From: Bacteroidota bacterium
Lineage (GTDB): Bacteria > Bacteroidota > Ignavibacteria > SZUA-365 > JAADGX01
DNA: 15,160 bases
Direction of reading: 5' to 3'
Assembly: GCA_024276335.1 (NCBI GenBank)
Contig: JAJRXL010000257.1
Span: 1 to 15,160 of the forward strand
The position numbers and the translations under genes are program-made. Below are positions 1 to 7,190 of this stretch, one piece after another. Under the pieces are notes generated by a model. It had not been told where the DNA came from. It saw nothing but the letters and a program-made list of their open reading frames with translations, and did no database searches. Position 1 is the stretch's first letter, and every line of letters starts with the position of its first letter.

Positions 1-162
1 ATCTCATCGCGGGGTGAAAGGCCGTTCGACGCAATCGTTGCAATGCCCTCGAATTATACGCTGCGTTCCTGTTCAACGAAAGCGGATAGCATGGATGCTA
101 CCGTAATACGGGTCACCGTTCCCATGGAAGCCAGAGAGGTTCGCTGTGAGTTCAAGGGATGA
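1..162 (+). CDS. 3' end of an unidentified gene (partial)
   Basis: Frame 1 is open from the first base of the window to a TGA at 160-162, giving about 53 residues that end in VPMEAREVRCEFKG. The stop lies one base before an ATG at 164 that has its own AAGGGA site inside the end of this frame. That spacing is typical of translationally coupled operon genes and is the main support for calling this frame coding. The alternating hydrophobic residues near the end would fit a beta-rich C-terminus, but I do not recognise the family and assign no function. By context it would be the upstream member of the sugar-type cluster that follows. A 53-codon open frame could also arise by chance. Confidence 0.5.
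   Translation: MSSRGERPFDAIVAMPSNYTLRSCSTKADSMDATVIRVTVPMEAREVRCEFKG
154..159 (+). promoter_or_regulatory. Shine-Dalgarno site for the ATG at 164
   Basis: AAGGGA lies four bases before ATG 164. It marks 164 as the likely original start of the epimerase gene, although that frame is closed by TAA at 197-199. Neither later start (GTG 227, ATG 239) has a site of similar quality. Confidence 0.5.
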
Positions 163-163
163 T

Positions 164-199
164 ATGACCGAAGTCCTTGGATCCGTTGCGGAGCTGTAA
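164..199 (+). other. Interrupted N-terminus of the epimerase gene (11 codons then in-frame TAA)
   Basis: ATG 164 opens a frame reading MTEVLGSVAEL and then TAA at 197-199. It is in the same frame as the epimerase (227 minus 164 is 63). After the stop the frame reads EHLSRPVPQ before reaching the first possible restart, GTG 227. From memory, proteins of this SDR family begin with a short segment resembling (L/V)EE.LSRPTP..VEAL just before the Rossmann strand, so the segment across the stop looks like genuine family sequence. A single change from GAA to TAA explains it. The alternatives are a sequencing error or a real short leader peptide with re-initiation downstream. Confidence 0.55.
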
Positions 200-226
200 G
201 AGCACCTGTCGCGTCCGGTCCCGCAG

Positions 227-1192
227 GTGGTCGAGGCGATGGCAGCCTTGCCGGGTGACGTGATGATCCTGGGGGTGGGTGGAAAGATGGGACCATCGCT
301 GGCCGAAATGGCAGTACGGGCGATTGCCGCCTCGGGTGTGCGGAAGCGGGTCTTTGGTGTGTCCAGGTTTTCCGACCGAGTGGTAAAAGACAAACTTGAG
401 ACCTTGCAGGTCGAAACGATAGCGACGGACCTTCTTGAGGAGGGAGCCCTTGGCAGGTTACCCGACGTGGACAACGTGATCTACATGGTTGGACGAAAGT
501 TCGGCTCTACAGGGAACGAACCGTTGACATGGGCAGTGAATACCGTCCTGCCCGGCGAGGTGATCCGCAGGTTCAGGAATTCCAGGATCGTTGTTTTTTC
601 CACCGGTAATATCTATCCACTGATGCCCGTCGAATCAAACGGAGCCGGCGAATCGACTCCCCCCGGCCCCGTCGGAGAGTACGCGCAATCCTGTTTAGGC
701 CGGGAGCGCGTTATCGAGTGCTGGAGTACGCGGCTCGGCGTGGCCACGGCGATACTGCGGTTGAACTACGCAATCGACCTGAGGTATGGAGTCTTGCTGG
801 ATATTGCGAGGCGGGTTCGATCGAGGGAGCCGATCGATCTTGGCATGGGATACGTAAACGTTATCTGGCAGGGAGACGCAAACACCGCCGCCCTGCTGGC
901 ACTGACCGCCGCATCGACTCCGCCGAGGGTCCTCAACGTGACCGGAAAGGAAAAAGTATCGGTGCGAAGTATCGCGGAACAATTCGGCAGGCGGTTCGAT
1001 GTCGAACCGGTCTTTGCGAACGTCGAAGCCGATACTGCGCTCTTGTCCGACGCGAGTCTTTTTCATCAAATGTTTCCATTCCCGAAAGTACGTGTTGACC
1101 AGATGGTACGCTGGATTGCACACTGGCTGGAAATCGGGGGCCCGGTTCTGAGCAAGCCTACGATGTTCGAGCAAAGGGAAGGGAAATTCTGA
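227..1192 (+). CDS. NAD-dependent epimerase/dehydratase family protein (extended SDR), N-terminus interrupted
   Basis: This is a cytosolic Rossmann-fold protein that probably oxidises or epimerises a sugar or sugar acid with NAD(P). Counting from GTG 227, the nucleotide-binding loop is at residues 16-22 (G-V-G-G-K-M-G, pattern GxxGxxG). A beta-strand/active-site segment FSTGNIY is at 124-130, and the putative catalytic tyrosine is Y152 in EYAQSCLGRER. The usual YxxxK lysine is replaced (Y152-A-Q-S-C156), so the chemistry may differ from classical SDR epimerases. From memory, the YAQSCLGRER block recurs in relatives, so this is probably a family trait rather than damage. The natural start is probably ATG 164, but TAA at 197 closes that frame. 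Translation could restart at GTG 227 or ATG 239 and still keep the complete Rossmann loop. The stop TGA at 1190-1192 overlaps an ATG at 1192. Substrate unknown. Confidence 0.8.
   Translation: MVEAMAALPGDVMILGVGGKMGPSLAEMAVRAIAASGVRKRVFGVSRFSDRVVKDKLETLQVETIATDLLEEGALGRLPDVDNVIYMVGRKFGSTGNEPLTWAVNTVLPGEVIRRFRNSRIVVFSTGNIYPLMPVESNGAGESTPPGPVGEYAQSCLGRERVIECWSTRLGVATAILRLNYAIDLRYGVLLDIARRVRSREPIDLGMGYVNVIWQGDANTAALLALTAASTPPRVLNVTGKEKVSVRSIAEQFGRRFDVEPVFANVEADTALLSDASLFHQMFPFPKVRVDQMVRWIAHWLEIGGPVLSKPTMFEQREGKF
1179..1184 (+). promoter_or_regulatory. Shine-Dalgarno site for the ATG at 1192
   Basis: AAGGGA ends seven bases before ATG 1192, close to ideal spacing. It points to 1192, which overlaps the epimerase stop, rather than to 1219, which has no recognisable site in the preceding 20 bases. 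Confidence 0.55.
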
Positions 1193-1215
1193 TGCGCCTT
1201 CAACCACCTCGATAG
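1192..1215 (+). other. Seven-codon leader frame MRLQPPR, in frame with the next gene
   Basis: ATG 1192 overlaps the epimerase TGA and has a well-spaced AAGGGA. It reads MRLQPPR and stops at TAG 1213-1215, with ACG and then ATG 1219 of the next gene following in the same frame. It may be a former N-terminal extension cut off by a nonsense codon, or a short frame that delivers ribosomes to 1219 by termination and re-initiation. I cannot tell which from one sequence. Confidence 0.45.
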
Positions 1216-1218
1216 ACG

Positions 1219-2271
1219 ATGAAGACAATTTCAGCGTTAAGAGGAACATTCCGGTCCGGCCTTGTTATTCCCGCGCATCCTCTTGCCTTGACGAAAGGGA
1301 GAACCCTTGACGAGCGTCGTCAACGAGCGCTTACGAGGTATTACCTTGCGAGCGGTGCCGGAGGTATAGCCGTGGGTGTGCATACAACGCAATTCAAGAT
1401 ACACGGCGAAGACATCGGTCTTTACCGCCCGGTACTGGAACTCGCCGCTGAAACGGTTGCGGAGTATGAAAAGAAACATGAAGCGTCGATAGTCAAAATT
1501 GCCGGTGTTGTCGGGAGGACGGGACGGGCTGTCCGGGAAGCACAATGCGCGGTTGAACTTGGATACGACGTGGCGCTTGTGAGCCTTGCGGCCTTCGCGG
1601 ATGCTTCCGACATCGAGCTGGTTGATCATTGCCGGATCGTTTCAAAGATCATTCCGGTCATGGGGTTTTATCTGCAACCCGCGATAGGAGGTCGCGTGTT
1701 ATCGCACGAGTTCTGGCGTCAGTGGATGGAGATTGAAAACGCTGTCGCGGTGAAGGTTGCACCTTTCAACCGGTACCAGACGCTGGATGTTGTCCGGGCA
1801 CTGCTTGAAAGCGGGCGGGAGAAAGAAGTCGCGCTCTACACCGGCAATGATGACAATATTGTCGGGGACCTTCTCAGTGATTATTCGTACGCGGGAAAGA
1901 ATGTTCGCTTTTCAGGGGGACTGCTCGGCCAGTGGGCGGTGTGGACGAAACGCGCCGTGGAACTGCTGGAATGTATCAAGAAAGTACATCTCGACAGCGG
2001 GCCGATCCCCAGGGAGTTGCTGCGAACGAGTCATGCGCTTACGGATTGCAATGCCGCGATTTTTGACGCGAAGAATAGCTTCGTCGGCTGCATTCCCGGG
2101 ATTCACGAGGTATTGCGACGGCAAGGGATCCTCGATGGAACGTGGACGCTTGATCCCCGGGAAGTTCTGTCGCCTGGGCAGAAAGAAGAGATTGACCGTG
2201 TTTACCGGGCATATCCACAGATGAACGATGACGATTTCGTACGTGAACATCTCGACGAATGGTTGAAATGA
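1219..2271 (+). CDS. Dihydrodipicolinate synthase family protein (class I aldolase/lyase-like)
   Basis: A 350-residue protein of the DHDPS/N-acetylneuraminate lyase (DapA/NanA) superfamily, which forms a Schiff base with a keto acid in a TIM barrel. Recognisable parts are VIPAHPLAL at 16-24, GGIAVGVHTTQF at 48-59 with the paired threonines T56-T57 that bind the keto-acid carboxylate, the likely catalytic tyrosine Y151 in GFYLQPAIGG, and the likely Schiff-base lysine K179 in AVKVAPFNRY. All the expected catalytic positions are therefore present. At 350 residues it is longer than typical DapA (about 290), with an extended C-terminus after about residue 290, so it is unlikely to be the lysine-pathway enzyme. 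Lying between an SDR epimerase and an AGE-family gene, it is more likely a sugar-acid aldolase or dehydratase. ATG 1219 has no Shine-Dalgarno site. The stop TGA (2269-2271) overlaps the ATG at 2268 of the next gene. Confidence 0.8.
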   Translation: MKTISALRGTFRSGLVIPAHPLALTKGRTLDERRQRALTRYYLASGAGGIAVGVHTTQFKIHGEDIGLYRPVLELAAETVAEYEKKHEASIVKIAGVVGRTGRAVREAQCAVELGYDVALVSLAAFADASDIELVDHCRIVSKIIPVMGFYLQPAIGGRVLSHEFWRQWMEIENAVAVKVAPFNRYQTLDVVRALLESGREKEVALYTGNDDNIVGDLLSDYSYAGKNVRFSGGLLGQWAVWTKRAVELLECIKKVHLDSGPIPRELLRTSHALTDCNAAIFDAKNSFVGCIPGIHEVLRRQGILDGTWTLDPREVLSPGQKEEIDRVYRAYPQMNDDDFVREHLDEWLK

Positions 2272-3506
2272 TGGACACCGGGATGAGCATTGACACTGGT
2301 TTTAACAGCGAACGCATGCAGGAGATGGAAGCGCTTTACTCAGATGCGTTGTTGAAGGACGTGGTGCCATTCTGGCTACGCTTCTCACTCGATCACAAGC
2401 ATGGTGGATACCTCACCTGCCTGGATCGGGAAGGCGACGTGTACGGCACGGATAAGGCTATGTGGCTGCAGTGCCGTGAAGCATGGATGTTTTCAAGACT
2501 ATATAACGCTCTTGAGAAACGGCCGGAGTGGCTCGAGGCTGCGCATCTTGGCGTTGAATTCATCTCACGTCATGGTTTTGACGCGGACGGTCGCATGTTT
2601 TTTCTTCTGACGCAGGAAGGGGAGCCGCTACGTAAACGGCGGTACCTGTTTACGGAATGCTTCGGTATCATCGCTTTCGCAGAATATGCACGCGCTTCCG
2701 GCAGGGAGGAATACCTGCACCGGGCAAAGGAACTCTATCGCCTCGTTGTCGACTTGTACCGAAAACCCGACGCCTTGGAACCGAAGGTTTTTCCGGAAAC
2801 ACGTCTCATGAAATCGCTGGCCGCGCCCATGATGCTCCTCGCCACGACCCAGGAATTGCGGGCGTTCGATACGGATCCCTTGTACGGCATTATTGCTGGG
2901 GAGACCTCACGGGAAATTATCCGTGATTTCCTCAAGCCCGACGAAAAGGCAATGCTGGAAACCGTCGGTCCGAATGGCGAGCGTCTTGATATCCCGGAAG
3001 GACGCTGCGTCAATCCCGGTCATGCGGTCGAAACCGCGTGGTTCCTGATGCGCGAAGGAATGTTTCAAGGTGATGAGATGATGGTGGAAACAGCTTGCCG
3101 GGGTTTGTCCTGGTCGTTGGAGCTGGGCTGGGACGATGATCATGGTGGCCTGCTTGCTTTTGTTGATATAGAAGGCAAACCGCCAGAACGATTGGAATGG
3201 GACATGAAGTTATGGTGGCCACACACCGAAGCGTTGTACGCGTCGCTGTTGGCTTATCACTCGACCCATGAGCGGCGATTTCTTGCGTGGTTTGAAAGTA
3301 TCCATTCCTATGCATTCGCCCGTTTTCCTGACGAGGAGTACGGCGAATGGTTCGGATATCTTCACCGTGACGGAACAACTGCGAACGAGTTGAAAGGATC
3401 GACCTGGAAGGGGATGTTTCACATCCCCCGGGCGATGTTGAATATCATGTTGCTGTTACGGGAGATCATGGATAGGGAAGATGATGACACCATAAAGGAA
3501 GGTTGA
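2259..3506 (+). CDS. N-acylglucosamine 2-epimerase (AGE) family protein
   Basis: A 415-residue member of the AGE/renin-binding-protein family, an (alpha/alpha)6-barrel of sugar 2-epimerases such as N-acetylglucosamine/N-acetylmannosamine epimerase. From codon 2259, landmarks are FSLDHKHGGYLTCLDREG at 42-59, an arginine in QCREAWMFSRLY (R73), NPGHAVE with H255 and E258, WWPHTEAL with H322, and GMFHIPRAM with H388. These fit the conserved His/Glu/Arg positions of the barrel pocket. Length is normal (about 390-420). The ATGs at 2259, 2268, 2271 and 2283 are all in frame. Family similarity begins only near residue 17, so 2268, which overlaps the previous TGA as ATGA, is an equally good or better start. 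None has a strong Shine-Dalgarno site, which fits translational coupling. It is the last gene of the cluster. The exact sugar is not readable from sequence. Confidence 0.88.
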   Translation: MVEMMDTGMSIDTGFNSERMQEMEALYSDALLKDVVPFWLRFSLDHKHGGYLTCLDREGDVYGTDKAMWLQCREAWMFSRLYNALEKRPEWLEAAHLGVEFISRHGFDADGRMFFLLTQEGEPLRKRRYLFTECFGIIAFAEYARASGREEYLHRAKELYRLVVDLYRKPDALEPKVFPETRLMKSLAAPMMLLATTQELRAFDTDPLYGIIAGETSREIIRDFLKPDEKAMLETVGPNGERLDIPEGRCVNPGHAVETAWFLMREGMFQGDEMMVETACRGLSWSLELGWDDDHGGLLAFVDIEGKPPERLEWDMKLWWPHTEALYASLLAYHSTHERRFLAWFESIHSYAFARFPDEEYGEWFGYLHRDGTTANELKGSTWKGMFHIPRAMLNIMLLLREIMDREDDDTIKEG

Positions 3507-3530
3507 CACGGCGTTACGCAACCGTATTGG
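3503..3530 (+). promoter_or_regulatory. Possible sigma70-type promoter (weak)
   Basis: TTGACA at 3503-3508 is a perfect -35 hexamer. A poor -10 (TATTGG, 3525-3530) follows after 16 bases. The -35 overlaps the stop codon of the AGE gene. It could serve the kinase at 3829, which would then have a leader of almost 300 bases. With only half of the -10 matching, this is tentative. Confidence 0.2.
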
Positions 3531-3828
3531 TAAAAAGTCGAAATATATTTGAGCGTTTGCGGCTATGCTGCCCAAAACAAGGGAATTGAAGAATTTTCGG
3601 CACGTTGCAGCAGCGCCAAATGAAATAATTGCAAAGATTATAAACTTTGTATTTGAAGCTACTTGGCCGGTTTGATTTTATTCGCGTTATTGGTTGACGG
3701 AAGGCAGCTGAAAAATGGAAAATGCAAGGAGACTTACAACTTAAGTGGAGCGTCGTCTTCAAACAATTGCAACATCGAATTTTTAACAGAGGCGAGCATA
3801 TCACCTGATGAACAAAGACGAACGGTAG
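3507..3828 (+). other. 322-base intergenic region, no gene seen
   Basis: This AT-rich stretch lies between the AGE gene and the kinase. Open frames through it are short and carry no recognisable protein sequence. It contains TATATTTG (3544-3551), which matches the Bacteroidota -7 box TAnnTTTG but has no TTTG at the expected distance upstream. It also has a small inverted repeat CAAAG/CTTTG around ATTATAAA (3632-3649) and a six-codon frame just before the kinase (3808-3828). There is no convincing terminator for the upstream cluster. It probably contains the kinase promoter, but I cannot place it. Confidence 0.4.
3808..3828 (+). other. Six-codon frame MNKDER directly before the kinase start
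   Basis: ATG 3808 reads MNKDER and then TAG at 3826-3828. The kinase ATG 3829 follows with no gap in the same frame. The nearest purine-rich site (AGAGG, 3788-3792) is 15 bases away, too far for efficient initiation. It could be a termination/re-initiation leader, a mutated N-terminus, or chance. Confidence 0.3.
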
Positions 3829-6800
3829 ATGAAGGAACCCAGATCATCGGAGACGTCGTTGGAGCGCTACCGGGACTTGTTCAACAGAGTCCCCATCGGT
3901 TTATACCGCAGCACTCCCTCGGGGCAGATTATCGAGGCAAACCCGGCTCTTGCCAGGATGTTGAAATATCCTGATGTCGATTCCTTACTGAACATAAATG
4001 CAAAAGATCTTTTCCTTGATGTGCAAGACCGCGATCATTGGCAGGATCAGCTCGATCGAAAAGGATACATGGCGTCCTTCGAGGTTCGGTTGCGTTGTTT
4101 TGATGGATCGATTATCTGGGTTGAAGAGCATACGACTGCGATCAGAGACGATAAAAGCAAAGTGCTTTTCTACGAGGGGAGCCTGCAGGATATCACGCGT
4201 CGGAAACGGGTGACCCATGATCTGGAGGAACACCAGCGTATTTTGTCGACGCTGATGAGCAATCTCCCTGGGATGGCATACAAATGTAAGCATGATGAGC
4301 AACGCACGATAGAATTTCTTAGCGATGGTTGTGTCCTTTTAACCGGTTATAATCCCCGGGACTTGGTTCATAATTCGACCGTTTCATTCGCCCAAATTAT
4401 CCACCCGGAAGATTTGCCCGTCGTGCGGGAAAAGATCCAATTGGCGGTTGATGTTAAAAGCAGCTTTACCCTCACGTATCGCATTTCAACTGCCTCCAAC
4501 CACGAGCGATGGGTATGGGAACAAGGCTGGGGCACATATTCGCCCGATGGGACACTTTTGTATCTGGAAGGTTTTATCACCGATATCACCGATCAAAAGC
4601 TGGCACAGTTATCTCTCCAGGAAAGCGAGACCAAGTTTAAAACATTGTATGAATCCACGCGCGATGCGATCCTCCTTCTTGAAGGAGAAACGTTCGTCGA
4701 TTGCAATAGTAGCGCCGCCGATATTTTCGGTTGTTTGAAGGATGATTTGATCGGAAAATCACCGATTGACTTTTCACCCGAGTATCAACCTGACGGCAGC
4801 CTCTCCTCGGAGAAAGCGTCGGAGAAAATTTCTGCCGCACTTGCCGGAAAGCCGCAGGTTTTTGAATGGCAGCATCTGCGAAAGGATCGTACGCCCTTTG
4901 ATTCAGAAGTACGGTTAAATCACATCGATATCGGCGGAACGCTGTACTTGCAGACGATCGTGCGTGATATATCGGAGTACAAGCGAGCTGAACGCACGAG
5001 GATGGTCTTGTTGCAGATCTCAGAATCCGTGAACGAAGCCGAGAACCTGGAGACTCTGCTGGAACGGGTTCGTGGACTCCTCGGCAAACTCATCGATACA
5101 ACGAACTTCTATGTCGCGTTGTATGACGAAGCTTCGGATTCTTACACGTTCCCTTACTGCGTGGACGAGTTCGAGGAAAACGATTCGTACACGCCCCAGC
5201 AACTGAAGAAAAGTCTTACTGATTATGTCCGCCGTACCGGCCAATCGCTTTTAGTCGATGATGACACCTTTAAGCAATTATGCGACTCCGGTGAAGTGAC
5301 GCTCGTGGGAGTGGATTCGAAAAGCTGGCTGGGCGTTCCCCTGACGATATATGGAAAACATATTGGCGTTATGGCAATTCAAAGTTATAACGAAGACTAC
5401 GTTTACGATTGTCGTGATCTTGAACTCATGACGTTCGTTTCCGATCATATCGCCACTGCCATCGAGAGAAAACAAGCGGAAGAGGCCTTGCGAAGACGCG
5501 AAGAACTTTTCCGGGCGATGATCGTGAACAGTTACGATGTGATTTCACTCTGTTCGTCCGATGGGTCCATCTTGTACAAGAGCCCTTCTGTAACGCGTTA
5601 TTTTGGATGGGCTGTCGAAGAGTTAGTGGGTCAAAATATCTTTCATTTTATCCATCCGGATGATAAGAAGGTCGTTCGGAACCATCTGAACGGACTTCTT
5701 GCCGAAGAAGGTATCAGCCGTGGGGCGCAATTCCGTTATCGTCATAAAAACGGCAACTACCGGTGGGTGGAGGCAAAGAGCACCAACCTTTTGCTCGACC
5801 CAAGTGTCCGGGCCATTGTAACGAATTACCGGGATATTACGGAACAGAAGAAAGCCGATGAAGAACTGAAGAACTCTGAAGAGAGACTCAGGATCCTTTT
5901 CGAGTATGCGCCGGACGCTATTTTTGTTTTTGATCTGGATGGAAAAGTAATCGATGCGAACAGGTTCGCGGGACGGCTCACCGGTGTAGATCGTGACGAG
6001 ATGAAAGGCAGGAACTTCATCAGGCTGGGTTTTCTTGATGCCGAGCAAGGTAAAATCGCACGGAAGGTTTTTCTGACGAATAAAAGGGGAGAGCCTGCGG
6101 GCCCGGATGAAATTATCTTGCGAAACGCGTCCGGAAGGGAAATCGTCGTGGAGATAAGAACTTTTCCCGTCATGATCATGGAGCAACGGATGATTCTGTG
6201 CATTGCCCGTGATATTACGGAACGCAAGCATTTTGAGTATGAACTGATCGCCGCAAAGGAAAAAGCCGAGCGCGCGGATCGATTGAAGGATGCTTTCATC
6301 GCCAATATATCACACGAAATCCGCTCTCCGTTGAATATCATCATGGGATATACAAATATCATGACGGATATTCTCCAGGAGCACATGGACCCCGAGGAAC
6401 TTGCCTTTCTTGATAGTATTGATAGCGCCGGGCAACGGTTGATGCGTACCGTTGATTTCGTCCTTGATATTTCGAGGCTTCAAGCAGGTGATATAGAATT
6501 CAACATCGGTGATATCTTGCTTCCTTCACTGCTCAAGAGGGTTACGAACGGCATGGTGCCTCAAGCTGAAAAAAAGGATATTGAATTATCATTCGTCAAC
6601 GATGCAGGGAATGTGATCATCCAGGGGGATGAGTATTACCTTGCCCAGGCGATCGGGAACCTAGTGGACAATGCGCTGAAATATACGCGCAAAGGATCGG
6701 TTACATTGCATCTTTACCGGCGGGAAGGAAGTGATGATGTGGTTCTGGAGGTGAAGGATTCCGGTATTGGGATTGCCGAAGATTATTTGCCGAAATTATT

Positions 6801-6984
6801 TGAACCGTATTCCCAGGAAGAAAACGGATACACCAGAGCATACGAAGGAATTGGTTTGGGCCTGGCGTTGGTCAAGAAATACCTGGACCTTCACGATGCC
6901 TCCATTTCCGTTTCCAGTACGAAGGGACAAGGGACCACCTTTTCCATCACATTCCCGGCAACGATCATCGTTACGGATCAGTAA
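3829..6984 (+). CDS. Multi-PAS/GAF soluble sensor histidine kinase
   Basis: A 1051-residue two-component sensor kinase. Domain order by approximate residue: PAS 14-125, PAS 140-257, PAS 262-385, GAF 390-545, PAS 556-673, PAS 680-800, HisKA 815-885, HATPase 930-1045. Most PAS units end in a typical DIT-type linker (DITRRK, DITDQK, DISEYK, DITEQK, DITERK). The phospho-acceptor is H829 in ISHEIRSPLN. The ATP lid has the N box around N948 (LVDNALKYT), the G1 box D977-S-G-I-G, and a G2 box GIGLGLAL at 1007-1014, so the kinase core looks intact. No transmembrane helix, HAMP or receiver domain is visible, so it should be cytosolic and signal to a separate response regulator that is not in this window. 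The ligand cannot be read: the PAS domains could bind haem, flavin or small molecules. The start ATG 3829 directly follows an in-frame TAG and has no clear Shine-Dalgarno site. Confidence 0.95.
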   Translation: MKEPRSSETSLERYRDLFNRVPIGLYRSTPSGQIIEANPALARMLKYPDVDSLLNINAKDLFLDVQDRDHWQDQLDRKGYMASFEVRLRCFDGSIIWVEEHTTAIRDDKSKVLFYEGSLQDITRRKRVTHDLEEHQRILSTLMSNLPGMAYKCKHDEQRTIEFLSDGCVLLTGYNPRDLVHNSTVSFAQIIHPEDLPVVREKIQLAVDVKSSFTLTYRISTASNHERWVWEQGWGTYSPDGTLLYLEGFITDITDQKLAQLSLQESETKFKTLYESTRDAILLLEGETFVDCNSSAADIFGCLKDDLIGKSPIDFSPEYQPDGSLSSEKASEKISAALAGKPQVFEWQHLRKDRTPFDSEVRLNHIDIGGTLYLQTIVRDISEYKRAERTRMVLLQISESVNEAENLETLLERVRGLLGKLIDTTNFYVALYDEASDSYTFPYCVDEFEENDSYTPQQLKKSLTDYVRRTGQSLLVDDDTFKQLCDSGEVTLVGVDSKSWLGVPLTIYGKHIGVMAIQSYNEDYVYDCRDLELMTFVSDHIATAIERKQAEEALRRREELFRAMIVNSYDVISLCSSDGSILYKSPSVTRYFGWAVEELVGQNIFHFIHPDDKKVVRNHLNGLLAEEGISRGAQFRYRHKNGNYRWVEAKSTNLLLDPSVRAIVTNYRDITEQKKADEELKNSEERLRILFEYAPDAIFVFDLDGKVIDANRFAGRLTGVDRDEMKGRNFIRLGFLDAEQGKIARKVFLTNKRGEPAGPDEIILRNASGREIVVEIRTFPVMIMEQRMILCIARDITERKHFEYELIAAKEKAERADRLKDAFIANISHEIRSPLNIIMGYTNIMTDILQEHMDPEELAFLDSIDSAGQRLMRTVDFVLDISRLQAGDIEFNIGDILLPSLLKRVTNGMVPQAEKKDIELSFVNDAGNVIIQGDEYYLAQAIGNLVDNALKYTRKGSVTLHLYRREGSDDVVLEVKDSGIGIAEDYLPKLFEPYSQEENGYTRAYEGIGLGLALVKKYLDLHDASISVSSTKGQGTTFSITFPATIIVTDQ

Positions 6985-7090
6985 GACGCACCGCGTGTAT
7001 CACCTCGAATATGTTGTTGTGAGGGCACGTTCTACTTTATACGAGCTGACAGCGCTCGCAAGAACTAGTGCCAGTTACCACGTTCATGAC

Positions 7091-7121
7091 TTTGTTCTGT
7101 CAGAGACAGTGAATACTTTTG
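7091..7121 (+). promoter_or_regulatory. Bacteroidota-type promoter (TTTG-N19-TAnnTTTG)
   Basis: TTTG at 7091-7094 is followed after 19 bases by TACTTTTG at 7114-7121. This exactly matches the -33/-7 consensus (TTTG, 19-21 bases, TAnnTTTG) of the Bacteroidota primary sigma factor. Transcription would start near 7128, about 60 bases before ATG 7191. The spacer contains an inverted repeat, CTGTC-AGA-GACAG (7097-7109), centred between the two boxes, which could be an operator. The motif is short, so a chance match is possible. Confidence 0.45.
7097..7109. repeat. Inverted repeat CTGTC-AGA-GACAG within the promoter spacer
   Basis: Perfect five-base arms lie around a three-base centre, between the putative -33 and -7 boxes. 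The position suits a repressor-binding site, but no regulator gene is adjacent to support that. Confidence 0.3.
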
Positions 7122-7190
7122 CATCTGCAAGCGGCATGCGATACTGTCGCCTACCCCTGGAATCATGAATAAAATGCATATACAGGTACG

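Noticed and set aside
197..1215. Alternative genetic code or stop-codon recoding explaining the in-frame TAA and TAG
   Set aside because: Other genes in the window end normally in TAA, TAG and TGA, with overlaps and spacing that fit true stops, so general recoding is unlikely.
695..1249. Long minus-strand open frame opposite the epimerase
   Set aside because: It is the antisense shadow of a plus-strand gene with clear family motifs, and it has no motifs of its own.
3663..3974. Open frame of 103 codons across the gap before the kinase
   Set aside because: It overlaps the first PAS domain out of frame and shows no family resemblance. Its start is a non-ATG codon without a ribosome site.
5826..6386. 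186-codon minus-strand frame opposite the fifth PAS domain and HisKA
   Set aside because: Its serine- and arginine-rich composition is typical of a reverse-strand shadow. The plus-strand protein is unambiguous.
6767..7168. Open frame of 133 codons overlapping the kinase C-terminus and the following gap
   Set aside because: Most of it lies in a different frame of the well-supported HATPase domain. Its composition is Arg/Pro/Ser-rich without recognisable motifs, and it has no ribosome site.
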